Below are positions 1-6,281 of a DNA stretch of 8,871 nt, one piece after another; position 1 is the first letter of the stretch, and each line of letters opens with the position of its first letter. A program made the translations under genes and the position numbers. Origin of the DNA: Pseudomonadota bacterium. GTDB taxonomy: Bacteria; Pseudomonadota; Alphaproteobacteria; Rickettsiales; SXRF01. The notes beneath the pieces are model-generated. The model saw only the letters and a program-made list of their open reading frames with translations. It did no database searches and was not told the origin of the DNA. The stretch covers positions 1-8,871 of the forward strand of contig JAGWLJ010000044.1 of NCBI GenBank assembly GCA_028873275.1, written 5' to 3'.

Positions 1-1
1 C

Positions 2-163
2 GGTGAAATCGTGCTGCGCCCGGCCTACGCGATACCCATCGAATATTATACAGACGAACGCATTGCCGAGTTCACGGAAGACGAGGAAGAACTGGGCAAA
101 ATCCTCGATCGCCTGCAGCAGCGTAAACGCACCAGGAAACCATCCCGCAAGCCGCGCCGCTGA
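2..163 (+). CDS. Probable type II antitoxin, C-terminal part (AbrB/SpoVT or related type)
   Basis: This is the last 53 codons of a gene that begins outside the window, read in the frame ending at the TGA at 161-163. The visible protein contains GEIVLRPAYAIPIEYYTDER, continues into IAEF and an acidic run (TEDEEELGKIL), and ends in a very basic tail rich in Arg and Lys. A YTDERIAEF-like segment followed by an acidic helix is, as I recall it, common in small antitoxins encoded directly ahead of PIN toxins. The DNA-binding N-terminus is missing, so the fold (AbrB/MazE/SpoVT or other) is inferred rather than seen. The stop codon shares one base with the toxin ATG (TGATG), which suggests translational coupling. 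In such pairs the antitoxin blocks the toxin and represses the shared promoter, which here would lie upstream of the window. Confidence 0.6.
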   Translation, partial: GEIVLRPAYAIPIEYYTDERIAEFTEDEEELGKILDRLQQRKRTRKPSRKPRR

Positions 164-552
164 TGCGCGTTTTCCTCGACGCCAATATTCTTTTTTCCGC
201 CAGCAGGAATGATAGCAATTTGCATCGGCTGGTACATATCCTAAGCAAGGAAGGCATAGTGATGACAAGCGTCTACGTCCGTGAAGAGACCTGGCGCAAT
301 CTAAAGCGCAAACGGCCGACATGGGAGGCGACATTCCATAATATTATGAAGATCGTTGCGCTTGTTCCCGATTATCCTCTGCAAGAAAAGGTATCGTTGC
401 ATGTTAAAGACCATCCCGTGTTAGGCGCGGCCATTGCAGCCCGCTGCGATTACCTGTTGACCGGCGATAAACGGGACTTCAACCATCTTTATGGAAAAAT
501 CATCGGCGGCGTCACCATTATTGATTATTTAACTCTGGCCAGGATGTTGTGA
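163..552 (+). CDS. PIN-domain toxin (VapC-like putative ribonuclease)
   Basis: The 129-residue protein has the usual size and layout of a PIN-domain toxin. It starts MRVFLDANILFSAS, which puts the first metal-binding Asp at residue 6. A central acid follows at Glu41/Glu42, then KDHPVLGAAIAARCDYLLTGD (residues 82-102 region) with Asp83, Asp102 and Asp105. These are the acids expected around the Mg2+/Mn2+ site of this RNase fold. The C-terminal GGVTIID strand is also typical of the 'putative toxin component, PIN family' group. Such toxins cut RNA when the antitoxin is degraded. The ATG overlaps the upstream stop codon by one base and no separate Shine-Dalgarno is visible, so coupled translation is likely. 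Base composition is much lower in GC than topA (26 of 60 at 181-240 and 23 of 60 at 481-540, against 40 of 60 at 2401-2460). This suggests acquisition by transfer. The RNA target cannot be told from the sequence. Confidence 0.85.
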   Translation: MRVFLDANILFSASRNDSNLHRLVHILSKEGIVMTSVYVREETWRNLKRKRPTWEATFHNIMKIVALVPDYPLQEKVSLHVKDHPVLGAAIAARCDYLLTGDKRDFNHLYGKIIGGVTIIDYLTLARML

Positions 553-584
553 TACTCTTAGATATTTACAATGTCCTGCTTTCC

Positions 585-597
585 CACTAGTCACTAG
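585..597. repeat. Short direct/inverted repeat just upstream of topA
   Basis: CACTAG occurs twice with one base between (585-590 and 592-597). The same bases form the near-perfect palindrome CTAGT-C-ACTAG (587-597). It ends five bases before the topA ATG, where a Shine-Dalgarno would normally lie. It could be a small operator or chance; the sequence alone does not decide. Confidence 0.35.
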
Positions 598-602
598 CCA
601 AC

Positions 603-3140
603 ATGCATAGCGTCGTCGTCGTAGAATCACCGGCCAAGGCCAAAACGATCAACAAGTATCTGGGCAAGGATTACCAGGTGCTGGCGTCGTTCGGCCATGT
701 ACGCGACCTGCCGGCCAAGGACGGCTCGGTGCGCCCCGACGAAGACTTCGCCATGACCTACGAGACCGACCCGGAATCGAAGAAGCATCTCGCCCCCATC
801 GCCAAAGCCGTGAAGGACGCCGACGCCCTCTACCTCGCCACCGACCCCGATCGCGAAGGTGAAGCCATTTCCTGGCACGTGCTGGAGGCATTGAAACAAT
901 CGCGCGCACTGCACAAAGGCCTGCAGATCCATCGCGTTACTTTTGATGAAATCACCAAGAAAGCCGTTCTTGAAGCCTTCGCCCATCCGCGCGATATCGA
1001 CATGAATCTCGTCAATGCCCAGCAGGCGCGCCGGGCGCTCGATTACCTTGTGGGCTTCACCTTATCGCCGGTGCTGTGGCGCAAATTGCCGGGCAGCAAG
1101 TCGGCCGGGCGGGTACAGTCGGTGGCCCTGCGCCTGATCTGCGAGCGCGACGCCGAGATCGAGCAGTTCGTCAGCCGCGAATACTGGGACATCAAGGCGG
1201 CCATGCTGTCGGAAAACGGCAGCAGCGTCAGCGCCCGCCTGATCGAATACAAAAGCGAGAAGCTCGAAAAATTCTCGATTACCCCTGAAAAGCAGGCGAA
1301 TGACATCGCCGCTGATCTGCGCGGCAAGCAGTATCACGTTGCCAGGCTCGAAGAAAAAGAAGTGCGCCGTTACCCGGCGCCGCCCTTCACCACCTCCACG
1401 CTTCAGCAGGAAGCGGCGCGCAAATGCGGCTTCTCGGCCAAGAAAACCATGCAGCTGGCGCAGCGCCTCTACGAAGCCGGCTACATCACTTACATGCGTA
1501 CCGACGGCGTCACCGTGTCGCAGGAGGCCCTGAGCGCCGCGCGCGGCTATATCGGCGGCACCTTCGGCCAGAATTATCTTCCCCCTGCCCCGCGCATCTA
1601 CAAGACCAAGGCCAAGAACGCGCAGGAAGCGCACGAAGCCATTCGCCCGACCGACGTCACGCAGACCGTGCAGAAGCTCAGTTCGCTGGAGCCCGATCAG
1701 GCGCGGCTTTATGAGCTGATCTGGAAGCGCATGGTGGCCAGCCAGATGGAAAACGCGCTGTACGACCAGCTGATCGTCGATATCGCCGCCGGCGACAAGC
1801 AGGCCGTGCTGCGCGCCAGCGGCTCGGTCATCCGCTTCGACGGCTTCCTCAAACTGTACCAGGAAGGCCGCGACGACGAGAGCGAGGAAGAAGAGGCCCG
1901 CCTGCCGGCGCTGAAGCAGGACGAACGCCTGACCGCCAGGGAGATCACGCCCGAGCAGCATTTCACCGAGCCGCCGCCGCGCTATTCGGAAGCCAGCCTG
2001 GTCAAGAAACTGGAAGAGCTGGGCATCGGCCGCCCTTCCACTTACGCCTCCATTATCTCGGTCCTGCAGGACCGCGGCTATGTTCGCCTCGATAAAAAAC
2101 GCTTTATCGCCGAGTCACTGGGCCGTCTGGTCAATGCTTTTCTGGTCAGCTTCTTCGAGCGCTATGTCGAATACGGCTTCACCGCCGATCTCGAAGGCAA
2201 GCTCGACGACGTTTCCGCCGGCGAGCAGGACTGGAAGCACGTGCTGCGCGAGTTCTGGGAAGCCTTCATCGCGAAAATTGAAGAAAGCCGCGAGCTGACC
2301 GTCACGCAGGTGTTGAGCGCGCTCGACCAGTTGCTCTCCTCCTATGTTTTCGGCGCCGGCACGGGCAGCAAGGACCCGCGCGAATGCCCCTCCTGCCACG
2401 TCGGCCAGCTCGGCCTCAAGGTCGGCCGCTTCGGCCCTTACGTCGCCTGCTCCAACTATCCCGCCTGCACCTACCGGGCACAGATCGGCCAGCAGGGCGG
2501 CCCCGTCGTCACCGACGCCGAAGGCAATGAGCTGAAGCTGCCGAAAATCCTCGGCAAGCATCCCGGCGGCGAAGACGTCTCGCTGCGCAAAGGCCCCTAT
2601 GGCTTTTACGTTCAGCTTGGCGAAGCCAAATCTTCTAAAGAAAAAGTGACGCCCAAGCGCGCCAGCCTGTTTAAATCCATGAAGCCCGAAGAAATCACGC
2701 TGGAAACGGCGCTGGCCCTCCTCTCTCTGCCCCGCGAACTGGGCGCGCATCCCGATACGGGCAAGCCAATCGTCGTCAACAACGGCAAATTCGGGCCGTA
2801 CCTTCTGCATGACGGCAAGTTCACCTCGCTGCCGCCCGGCGAAGATCCGCTTTCCATCGGCATCAACCGCGCCGTCGACATCCTCGCCAACGCACCGGCC
2901 AAGGGCGCCCGCGCCGCCGCCGCGCCCCTGCGCACGCTGGGCCAGCATCCCGCCGGCGGCGACATCGCCGTCTTCAAAGGCAAATATGGCCCCTATGTCA
3001 AGCACGGCAAGGTCAATGCCACCCTGCCCAAGGACGTCTCTCCCGAAGAAGTGACGCTGGAGCAGGCCGTCGAGCTGCTGGCGGCGCGTGAGAATGCCCC
3101 GAAGAAAAAATTCTCGCGCCGCTCGAAAAAGGCAGAGTAA
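603..3140 (+). CDS. topA: DNA topoisomerase I (type IA, omega protein)
   Basis: This complete 845-residue enzyme relaxes negative supercoils by cutting one DNA strand through a 5'-phosphotyrosine. The Toprim domain shows VESPAKAKT with Glu9 and DPDREGEA with Asp81 and Asp83, which bind Mg2+. SAGRVQSVALRLI follows near residue 168. The catalytic Tyr297 lies in YITYMRTDG (294-302) with Arg299 beside it, and GIGRPSTYASII sits at 474-485. One four-Cys zinc ribbon is present (Cys595, Cys598, Cys616, Cys622). Three C-terminal basic repeats follow, each with a G-[FY/K]-GPY-like core (about 645-675, 709-762 and 776-827), and then a lysine/arginine tail. Length and domain order fit alphaproteobacterial TopA. 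The ATG at 603 is chosen because the protein then begins directly with the family's N-terminal strand, although no Shine-Dalgarno is visible ahead of it. It follows the PIN toxin gene by 50 bases. TACAAT at 567-572 resembles a -10 box but lacks a well-spaced -35. Confidence 0.98.
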   Translation: MHSVVVVESPAKAKTINKYLGKDYQVLASFGHVRDLPAKDGSVRPDEDFAMTYETDPESKKHLAPIAKAVKDADALYLATDPDREGEAISWHVLEALKQSRALHKGLQIHRVTFDEITKKAVLEAFAHPRDIDMNLVNAQQARRALDYLVGFTLSPVLWRKLPGSKSAGRVQSVALRLICERDAEIEQFVSREYWDIKAAMLSENGSSVSARLIEYKSEKLEKFSITPEKQANDIAADLRGKQYHVARLEEKEVRRYPAPPFTTSTLQQEAARKCGFSAKKTMQLAQRLYEAGYITYMRTDGVTVSQEALSAARGYIGGTFGQNYLPPAPRIYKTKAKNAQEAHEAIRPTDVTQTVQKLSSLEPDQARLYELIWKRMVASQMENALYDQLIVDIAAGDKQAVLRASGSVIRFDGFLKLYQEGRDDESEEEEARLPALKQDERLTAREITPEQHFTEPPPRYSEASLVKKLEELGIGRPSTYASIISVLQDRGYVRLDKKRFIAESLGRLVNAFLVSFFERYVEYGFTADLEGKLDDVSAGEQDWKHVLREFWEAFIAKIEESRELTVTQVLSALDQLLSSYVFGAGTGSKDPRECPSCHVGQLGLKVGRFGPYVACSNYPACTYRAQIGQQGGPVVTDAEGNELKLPKILGKHPGGEDVSLRKGPYGFYVQLGEAKSSKEKVTPKRASLFKSMKPEEITLETALALLSLPRELGAHPDTGKPIVVNNGKFGPYLLHDGKFTSLPPGEDPLSIGINRAVDILANAPAKGARAAAAPLRTLGQHPAGGDIAVFKGKYGPYVKHGKVNATLPKDVSPEEVTLEQAVELLAARENAPKKKFSRRSKKAE

Positions 3141-3184
3141 TCTTCGACGAACAATCTTAACCTTTCGCTGATATCCTCATCGGC

Positions 3185-4102
3185 ATGAAATCCCTCTCGC
3201 GCAAATCCCTGGTGATCGGCGTCAGCGGCCAGAGTCCGCATACCCGCTCGGTGCGCACGATGATGCGGCAGATACGCGAGGAAGGAGGACGCCCGCTTTT
3301 CCTTCTCTCTCCGGTCAGGTGTCAGCCCACGGAAATAGAGCGCGCCGCCGGCCGCATCGACGCGCTGGTGCTGATGGGCAACACGCTCGACATCGATCCC
3401 AAATCCTATATCCACCGCTACCCGCCGGGCGATTCCCGGCGCGGCGTTCACCCGCATACAAAAAGCGAGCTTTCGACGCCCCGGGGACGGGCCCGAGCGC
3501 GTTATGAAGAAAAGCTGCTGAGTTGCGCGCTGGCGCAGGGCATACCTGTGCTGGGCATCTGCGGCGGCATGCAGCGCATCAACGTCGTCTGCGGCGGCAC
3601 GCTGCACCAGCACCTGCCGGATCTCGTCGGCTGCGACAAACACATGCAGAACAGGCGCGGCATCGCGCTGCACATTCCCGTCGTTCCCGTCATCATCAGG
3701 GAGGAGACGCTGCTGGCCGGCATTGCCGGCGGCATCAGGATGCCCTTCGTGAAAAGCGACACCGGCTGCCCCAAAGTCATCATGGAAAACAGCCTGCACC
3801 ACCAGGCGGTCGATCAGGTCGCCCCGGGGCTACGCGTCTCGGCCATGACCGATTCGGTGCGCCGCCGCGACGGCACCTACGGCTATCTCACCGAGGCGGT
3901 GGAAGCCGATCCGGGCGGCCCTTATGGAAAGCAATTCATCCTCGGCGTGCAGTGGCACCCGGAATTCGGCGCCAGTACGCTGGGCGAGCGCATCGTGCGT
4001 CAACTGCTCGCCGCCGCCCGCGATTTTTCGCAGCAACGCCGCCGGCGCCCTATAATGCTTGTCTTCAGGGCGGTGCATCGTGTAAGTATATCGGAACGCT
4101 AG
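3185..4102 (+). CDS. Gamma-glutamyl-gamma-aminobutyrate hydrolase family protein (peptidase C26, class I glutamine-amidotransferase fold)
   Basis: The 305-residue protein has the full catalytic set of the family. The nucleophile elbow is PVLGICGGMQ with Cys126, and His258 and Glu260 lie in VQWHPEF. The C26 signature NSLHHQAVD (202-210) contributes to the substrate pocket, and LMGNTLDIDP (63-72) corresponds to the family's GGxDVDP loop. PuuD, the best-known member, cuts gamma-glutamyl-GABA to glutamate and GABA in putrescine breakdown. Other members hydrolyse other gamma-glutamyl compounds, and no putrescine genes are visible here, so the substrate is open. It lies 44 bases after topA with no clear Shine-Dalgarno and no obvious promoter, so it may be read through from topA. 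Its last 20 or so residues are very basic (QQRRRRP and onward), and the DNA encoding them carries a promoter for the next gene. No signal peptide is visible, so it should act in the cytoplasm. Confidence 0.88.
   Translation: MKSLSRKSLVIGVSGQSPHTRSVRTMMRQIREEGGRPLFLLSPVRCQPTEIERAAGRIDALVLMGNTLDIDPKSYIHRYPPGDSRRGVHPHTKSELSTPRGRARARYEEKLLSCALAQGIPVLGICGGMQRINVVCGGTLHQHLPDLVGCDKHMQNRRGIALHIPVVPVIIREETLLAGIAGGIRMPFVKSDTGCPKVIMENSLHHQAVDQVAPGLRVSAMTDSVRRRDGTYGYLTEAVEADPGGPYGKQFILGVQWHPEFGASTLGERIVRQLLAAARDFSQQRRRRPIMLVFRAVHRVSISER
4027..4056 (+). promoter_or_regulatory. Probable sigma-70 promoter inside the 3' end of the C26 hydrolase gene
   Basis: A perfect TATAAT lies at 4051-4056. TTCGCA at 4027-4032 (four of six matches to TTGACA) is 18 bases upstream. 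Transcription would start near 4063 and give a leader of about 50 bases before the NDUFS4-like gene at 4113. An exact -10 hexamer is uncommon in such GC-rich coding DNA, which supports the call. No transcript evidence is available. Confidence 0.5.
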
Positions 4103-4112
4103 AGAGCCCGTT

Positions 4113-4412
4113 ATGCCCAAAGCCCGCATCTACCGCCCCGACAAATCGGCCATGCAGTCCGGCAAAGGCCCTATGAAGGAATGGGTGCTGGAATTCGCGC
4201 CGGAAAAACCGGTATTCGTCGACGCGCTGATGGGCTGGGCCGGAAGCGCCGACATGAAATCGGAAATCCATCTGTTTTTCCCGACCAGGGAGGCCGCTGT
4301 CGCTTACGCCAAACGCCAGCGCATCCCTTACGAGATATACCTCCCCAACCAGCGCCGGGAAGTACGCAAGGCCTATGCCGATAATTTTAAATACGGCAAG
4401 ATAAAGGGCTGA
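4113..4412 (+). CDS. ETC complex I subunit, NDUFS4-like (18-kDa accessory subunit homologue)
   Basis: This small soluble 99-residue protein matches the bacterial relatives of mitochondrial NDUFS4, an accessory subunit on the peripheral arm of NADH:ubiquinone oxidoreductase. Recognisable segments are ARIYRPDKSAMQSG (4-17), WVLEF (24-28), the LMGWAGSADM turn (39-48), REAAVAYAKRQRIPYEI (59-75) and the near-terminal KAYADNFKY (86-94). The family is largely restricted to Alphaproteobacteria and mitochondria, so it is a good lineage marker. As is common, it is encoded away from the nuo operon. The C-terminus (GKIKG) lacks the GPWTH-like ending I recall in many relatives, so the tail may be slightly short. 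The start is ten bases after the preceding stop, with AGAGAG at 4101-4106 as a weak ribosome binding site. It probably has its own promoter inside the preceding gene. Confidence 0.88.
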   Translation: MPKARIYRPDKSAMQSGKGPMKEWVLEFAPEKPVFVDALMGWAGSADMKSEIHLFFPTREAAVAYAKRQRIPYEIYLPNQRREVRKAYADNFKYGKIKG

Positions 4413-4436
4413 TAACGCTTTGGTTTTTTGCCGGCG

Positions 4437-4465
4437 CTGTCATAATTTCGTAATAAAGTTATGAT
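4437..4465 (+). promoter_or_regulatory. Probable promoter for the DUF2610 gene
   Basis: CTGTCA (4437-4442, four of six matches to TTGACA), a 17-base spacer and TATGAT (4460-4465, five of six to TATAAT) make a reasonable sigma-70 promoter. TTGCCG (4428-4433) with TAATAA (4451-4456), also 17 apart, is an alternative. Transcription would begin near 4472, shortly before the ribosome binding site. The -10 box is part of the inverted repeat listed separately. Confidence 0.5.
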
Positions 4466-4479
4466 AGACTCATATCATA
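4460..4479. repeat. 7-bp inverted repeat overlapping the -10 box (candidate operator)
   Basis: TATGATA (4460-4466) and TATCATA (4473-4479) are perfect reverse complements separated by GACTCA. The left arm contains the predicted -10 hexamer and the right arm covers the predicted start region. A symmetrical site here is where a dimeric repressor would block transcription. A weak AU-rich hairpin in the mRNA is the alternative. Which protein would bind is not indicated. Confidence 0.5.
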
Positions 4480-4482
4480 GCC

Positions 4483-4489
4483 AAAGGAG
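4483..4489 (+). promoter_or_regulatory. Ribosome binding site of the DUF2610 gene
   Basis: AAAGGAG ends six bases before the ATG at 4496. It is the clearest Shine-Dalgarno on the + strand of this window; topA and the C26 hydrolase show none. It fixes the DUF2610 start and suggests comparatively strong translation. Confidence 0.75.
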
Positions 4490-4495
4490 CCGCCC

Positions 4496-4774
4496 ATGAA
4501 GCGTTTCACCATCCCCTGCGATTTCAACGGCACCAAATACCCGTTTCATGTCTATGTCGGCGAGCCGCACCCGGCGCGCCATCCCCTGCAGCACCAGGCA
4601 TGGTGGCTGTCCACCATCCGCGGCGGCACCATTCCGCAGGAGGTGATGGACAGCTTCGAGCGCTTGCACAAGATCGCCATCGAGAACAACGTTTCCTTCG
4701 AGGACCTCTGCGTCTACGCGCTGGGCACTGCCGCCGCCGAGGGCGGCCAGCAGGTGCAGGTCCAGCAGGCCTGA
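4496..4774 (+). CDS. DUF2610 family protein of unknown function
   Basis: The 92-residue protein begins MKRFTIPCDFNGTKYPFHVY and continues with GEP, HPLQHQAWWLS, RGGTIPQEVMDSFERLHKIA and NNVSFEDLCVYALG. From memory this matches the DUF2610 family, small proteins best known from Rickettsiales and other Alphaproteobacteria, with no assigned function. The first 40 residues look beta-rich with conserved Cys8. Residues 47-64 and 67-78 look helical, and residues 80-92 (Gly/Gln/Ala) are probably a disordered tail. There is no signal peptide or membrane segment. It has its own promoter-like region and a strong ribosome binding site. It is followed after nine bases by the 493-residue gene, so the two are very likely co-transcribed and may act together. 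The family assignment is by motif memory, not by a database search. Confidence 0.78.
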   Translation: MKRFTIPCDFNGTKYPFHVYVGEPHPARHPLQHQAWWLSTIRGGTIPQEVMDSFERLHKIAIENNVSFEDLCVYALGTAAAEGGQQVQVQQA

Positions 4775-4783
4775 TAGGATAGT

Positions 4784-6265
4784 ATGGCAGAGGATGCCGC
4801 ATCCATCGTAGAGTTCAGCGAGGAGTCCGCCGAACTGCTGCGGCAATTGCAATCGGACGGAGCGGATATCGCCGCCGCGTCGCAGGAGCAGGAAGAGCCG
4901 CGCAGCCTGCTGCGATGGCTGAGGAACCTGCAATCGACCGAACTTTCCCTTGAGGACTGGCTGGAGCTGGGAACGCTTCCGGAGAAACTCGCCAAGGCCA
5001 GAACGCTGCGCCGGTTGGTGCGGCTCTATCTGCGCAAGCTCGCCGCCGCCCGCAAGGAGCGCGCCGAGGCGCTGGCCGCCGACGAAGCCATCCGCGATGC
5101 CGGCGAAGCCGCCGCCGCCCTGGCGCAGGGTATGGCCGAGCTGGCGCAGGAGCTGCTGCCGGACGGCCATCCGCAGATCGCGGAACTCAACGCGCTGATG
5201 GACAGGCTGCCGCCGCAGGCCGAGCAGCGCCAGACGCAATCGGCCCTGCGCCTGATCGACACGATTTCACTGGGGCTGGATCGCGCCTCCGGCAAATCCC
5301 ACGACCTCTCTCCCGCCGAACGCCTGCTGGAATCCAGCCGGCGCCTGCAGGCCACCGCTCGCCAGCTGCGCTCGGTGGATCAGATGGAGCCGCCGGCGCG
5401 TGAGGAGTCGATCGAGCTGGCGCGCGAGATTCTGCGCCGCCTGCGCGAGATGTCCTTCAGCGACAAGCCGGTCGAATCGATGATCGACGCCGGCCGTCCC
5501 GAAGACAAGGCGGCCTTCGCGCAGAAGCTGGAAGAGGTGGCGGATATTTACAGGAACCTGCTTTCCGAAGCGGCGCAGGCCAACCCGAACATCGCACAGG
5601 ATCAGCAGGTGCGCGAGGCCGGTGGCGCGGTGGAAGTGTTCATGCATGCCGTCAAGCTGATGGCCGCCAAGGAAATCCCCGCCAGCATCTCCGCCGCGCA
5701 GCAGATCTCCGCCGACATCACCCAGGCGCCGGACGAATGGAGCAAGCTCAGCTCCCGCGCCGTGGGCCGGCTGATCAAGAGCATGGAGGGCGGGCTGGAA
5801 AAAGCCGTGGGCGATCTGCAGGCGCAGGAGCAGCAACAGCAGCAGGCCGAGGAACAGGCGCAGGAGGCCGCCGCCGAGGCGCTGGCGCAGGCCAATGCGT
5901 CGCACCGCCGCAAGCGCAAGCGGCGCAGCGGCAGCCAGCGTTCCGGCAAGGGCGGCAGGAAGCAGCAGAAGGAAGCGCGCGACCTCACTTCCGACGATTA
6001 CGTGCTGAAGCAGGGCCGCTTCGCCCGCGACGCCAAAAGCATTCACCAGCCGCCGGGCATGCCCGGCCTCAACCCGGAAGTGCTGGCCACCGTCCGGCAG
6101 CTTGGCGGCTCTCTGTTCAAAATCGGCGAGCAGGTCAAGGACATCAAGGCGCCGGTGGCCAGCGTTTCAGCCAATGAGAAGATTTCACCCAACGACAAAA
6201 CCGTGGCGCAGCGCGTGCTGGACGAGCAGAAGCAGAACAGCAAGAACCAGGGGCCGAGGGTGTAA
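4784..6265 (+). CDS. Unrecognised 493-residue helical, Gln/Glu/Ala-rich protein
   Basis: I do not recognise this protein. It is almost entirely predicted helix, rich in Ala, Glu, Gln, Arg and Leu, with no signal peptide and no membrane segment, so it is probably cytoplasmic. Residues 1-120 hold acidic and basic amphipathic helices (for example ARTLRRLVRLYLRKLAAARKE near 72-92). Residues 175-265 look like further helical hairpins. Residues 345-372 form a Gln/Glu/Ala coiled-coil-like run (EQQQQQAEEQAQEAAAEAL region). It is followed at 374-396 by a strongly basic patch (HRRKRKRRS, then SGKGGRKQQK) that could bind nucleic acid or acidic partners. A more conserved-looking C-terminal piece follows (residues 400-480), including SDDYVLKQGRFARD and PPGMPGLNPEVLATV. 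The gene begins nine bases after the DUF2610 stop, with GGATAG as a weak ribosome binding site, so it shares that transcript. Composition matches the genome. A structural or DNA/RNA-associated role is possible but unproven. Confidence 0.85.
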   Translation: MAEDAASIVEFSEESAELLRQLQSDGADIAAASQEQEEPRSLLRWLRNLQSTELSLEDWLELGTLPEKLAKARTLRRLVRLYLRKLAAARKERAEALAADEAIRDAGEAAAALAQGMAELAQELLPDGHPQIAELNALMDRLPPQAEQRQTQSALRLIDTISLGLDRASGKSHDLSPAERLLESSRRLQATARQLRSVDQMEPPAREESIELAREILRRLREMSFSDKPVESMIDAGRPEDKAAFAQKLEEVADIYRNLLSEAAQANPNIAQDQQVREAGGAVEVFMHAVKLMAAKEIPASISAAQQISADITQAPDEWSKLSSRAVGRLIKSMEGGLEKAVGDLQAQEQQQQQAEEQAQEAAAEALAQANASHRRKRKRRSGSQRSGKGGRKQQKEARDLTSDDYVLKQGRFARDAKSIHQPPGMPGLNPEVLATVRQLGGSLFKIGEQVKDIKAPVASVSANEKISPNDKTVAQRVLDEQKQNSKNQGPRV

Positions 6266-6281
6266 CCCTGCGCTCGGGGTT
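6264..6281. terminator. Possible short bidirectional hairpin between convergent genes
   Basis: AACCC (6264-6268) and GGGTT (6277-6281) can pair across an eight-base loop. The stem starts inside the TAA stop of the + strand gene and ends inside the TAA stop of the - strand symporter gene. Only 15 bases separate the two stop codons. The stem is short and has no U-tract, so a terminator role is weak. Confidence 0.25.

Noticed and set aside
1062..1961. Open frame of 299 codons on the - strand within topA
   Set aside because: It is antisense to conserved TopA catalytic sequence, its translation shows no domain, and GC-rich codon use produces such shadows.
2115..3005. Open frame of 296 codons on the - strand within topA
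   Set aside because: It is antisense to the zinc-ribbon and C-terminal repeats of TopA, with alanine/glycine-rich shadow composition and no motifs.
3141..3184. Possible promoter between topA and the C26 hydrolase
   Set aside because: TTCGAC with TGATAT is 20 bases apart and a poor match to consensus, so no promoter is claimed.
3523..4176. Second + strand frame of 217 codons overlapping the C26 hydrolase
   Set aside because: It is out of frame with intact catalytic motifs of the hydrolase and also overlaps the NDUFS4-like start. Its Arg/His/Ala-rich translation is typical of a shifted frame.
5821..5935. CAG/GCC-rich run that looks like a DNA repeat
   Set aside because: Copies are irregular, and it is explained by a Gln/Glu/Ala-rich coding segment followed by Arg/Lys codons rather than by a tandem DNA repeat.
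5267..6046. Open frame of 259 codons on the - strand opposite the 493-residue gene
   Set aside because: Its leucine-rich, membrane-like look comes from reading Gln/Glu/Ala codons backwards. The + strand frame is longer, directly follows DUF2610, and fills the space between neighbours.
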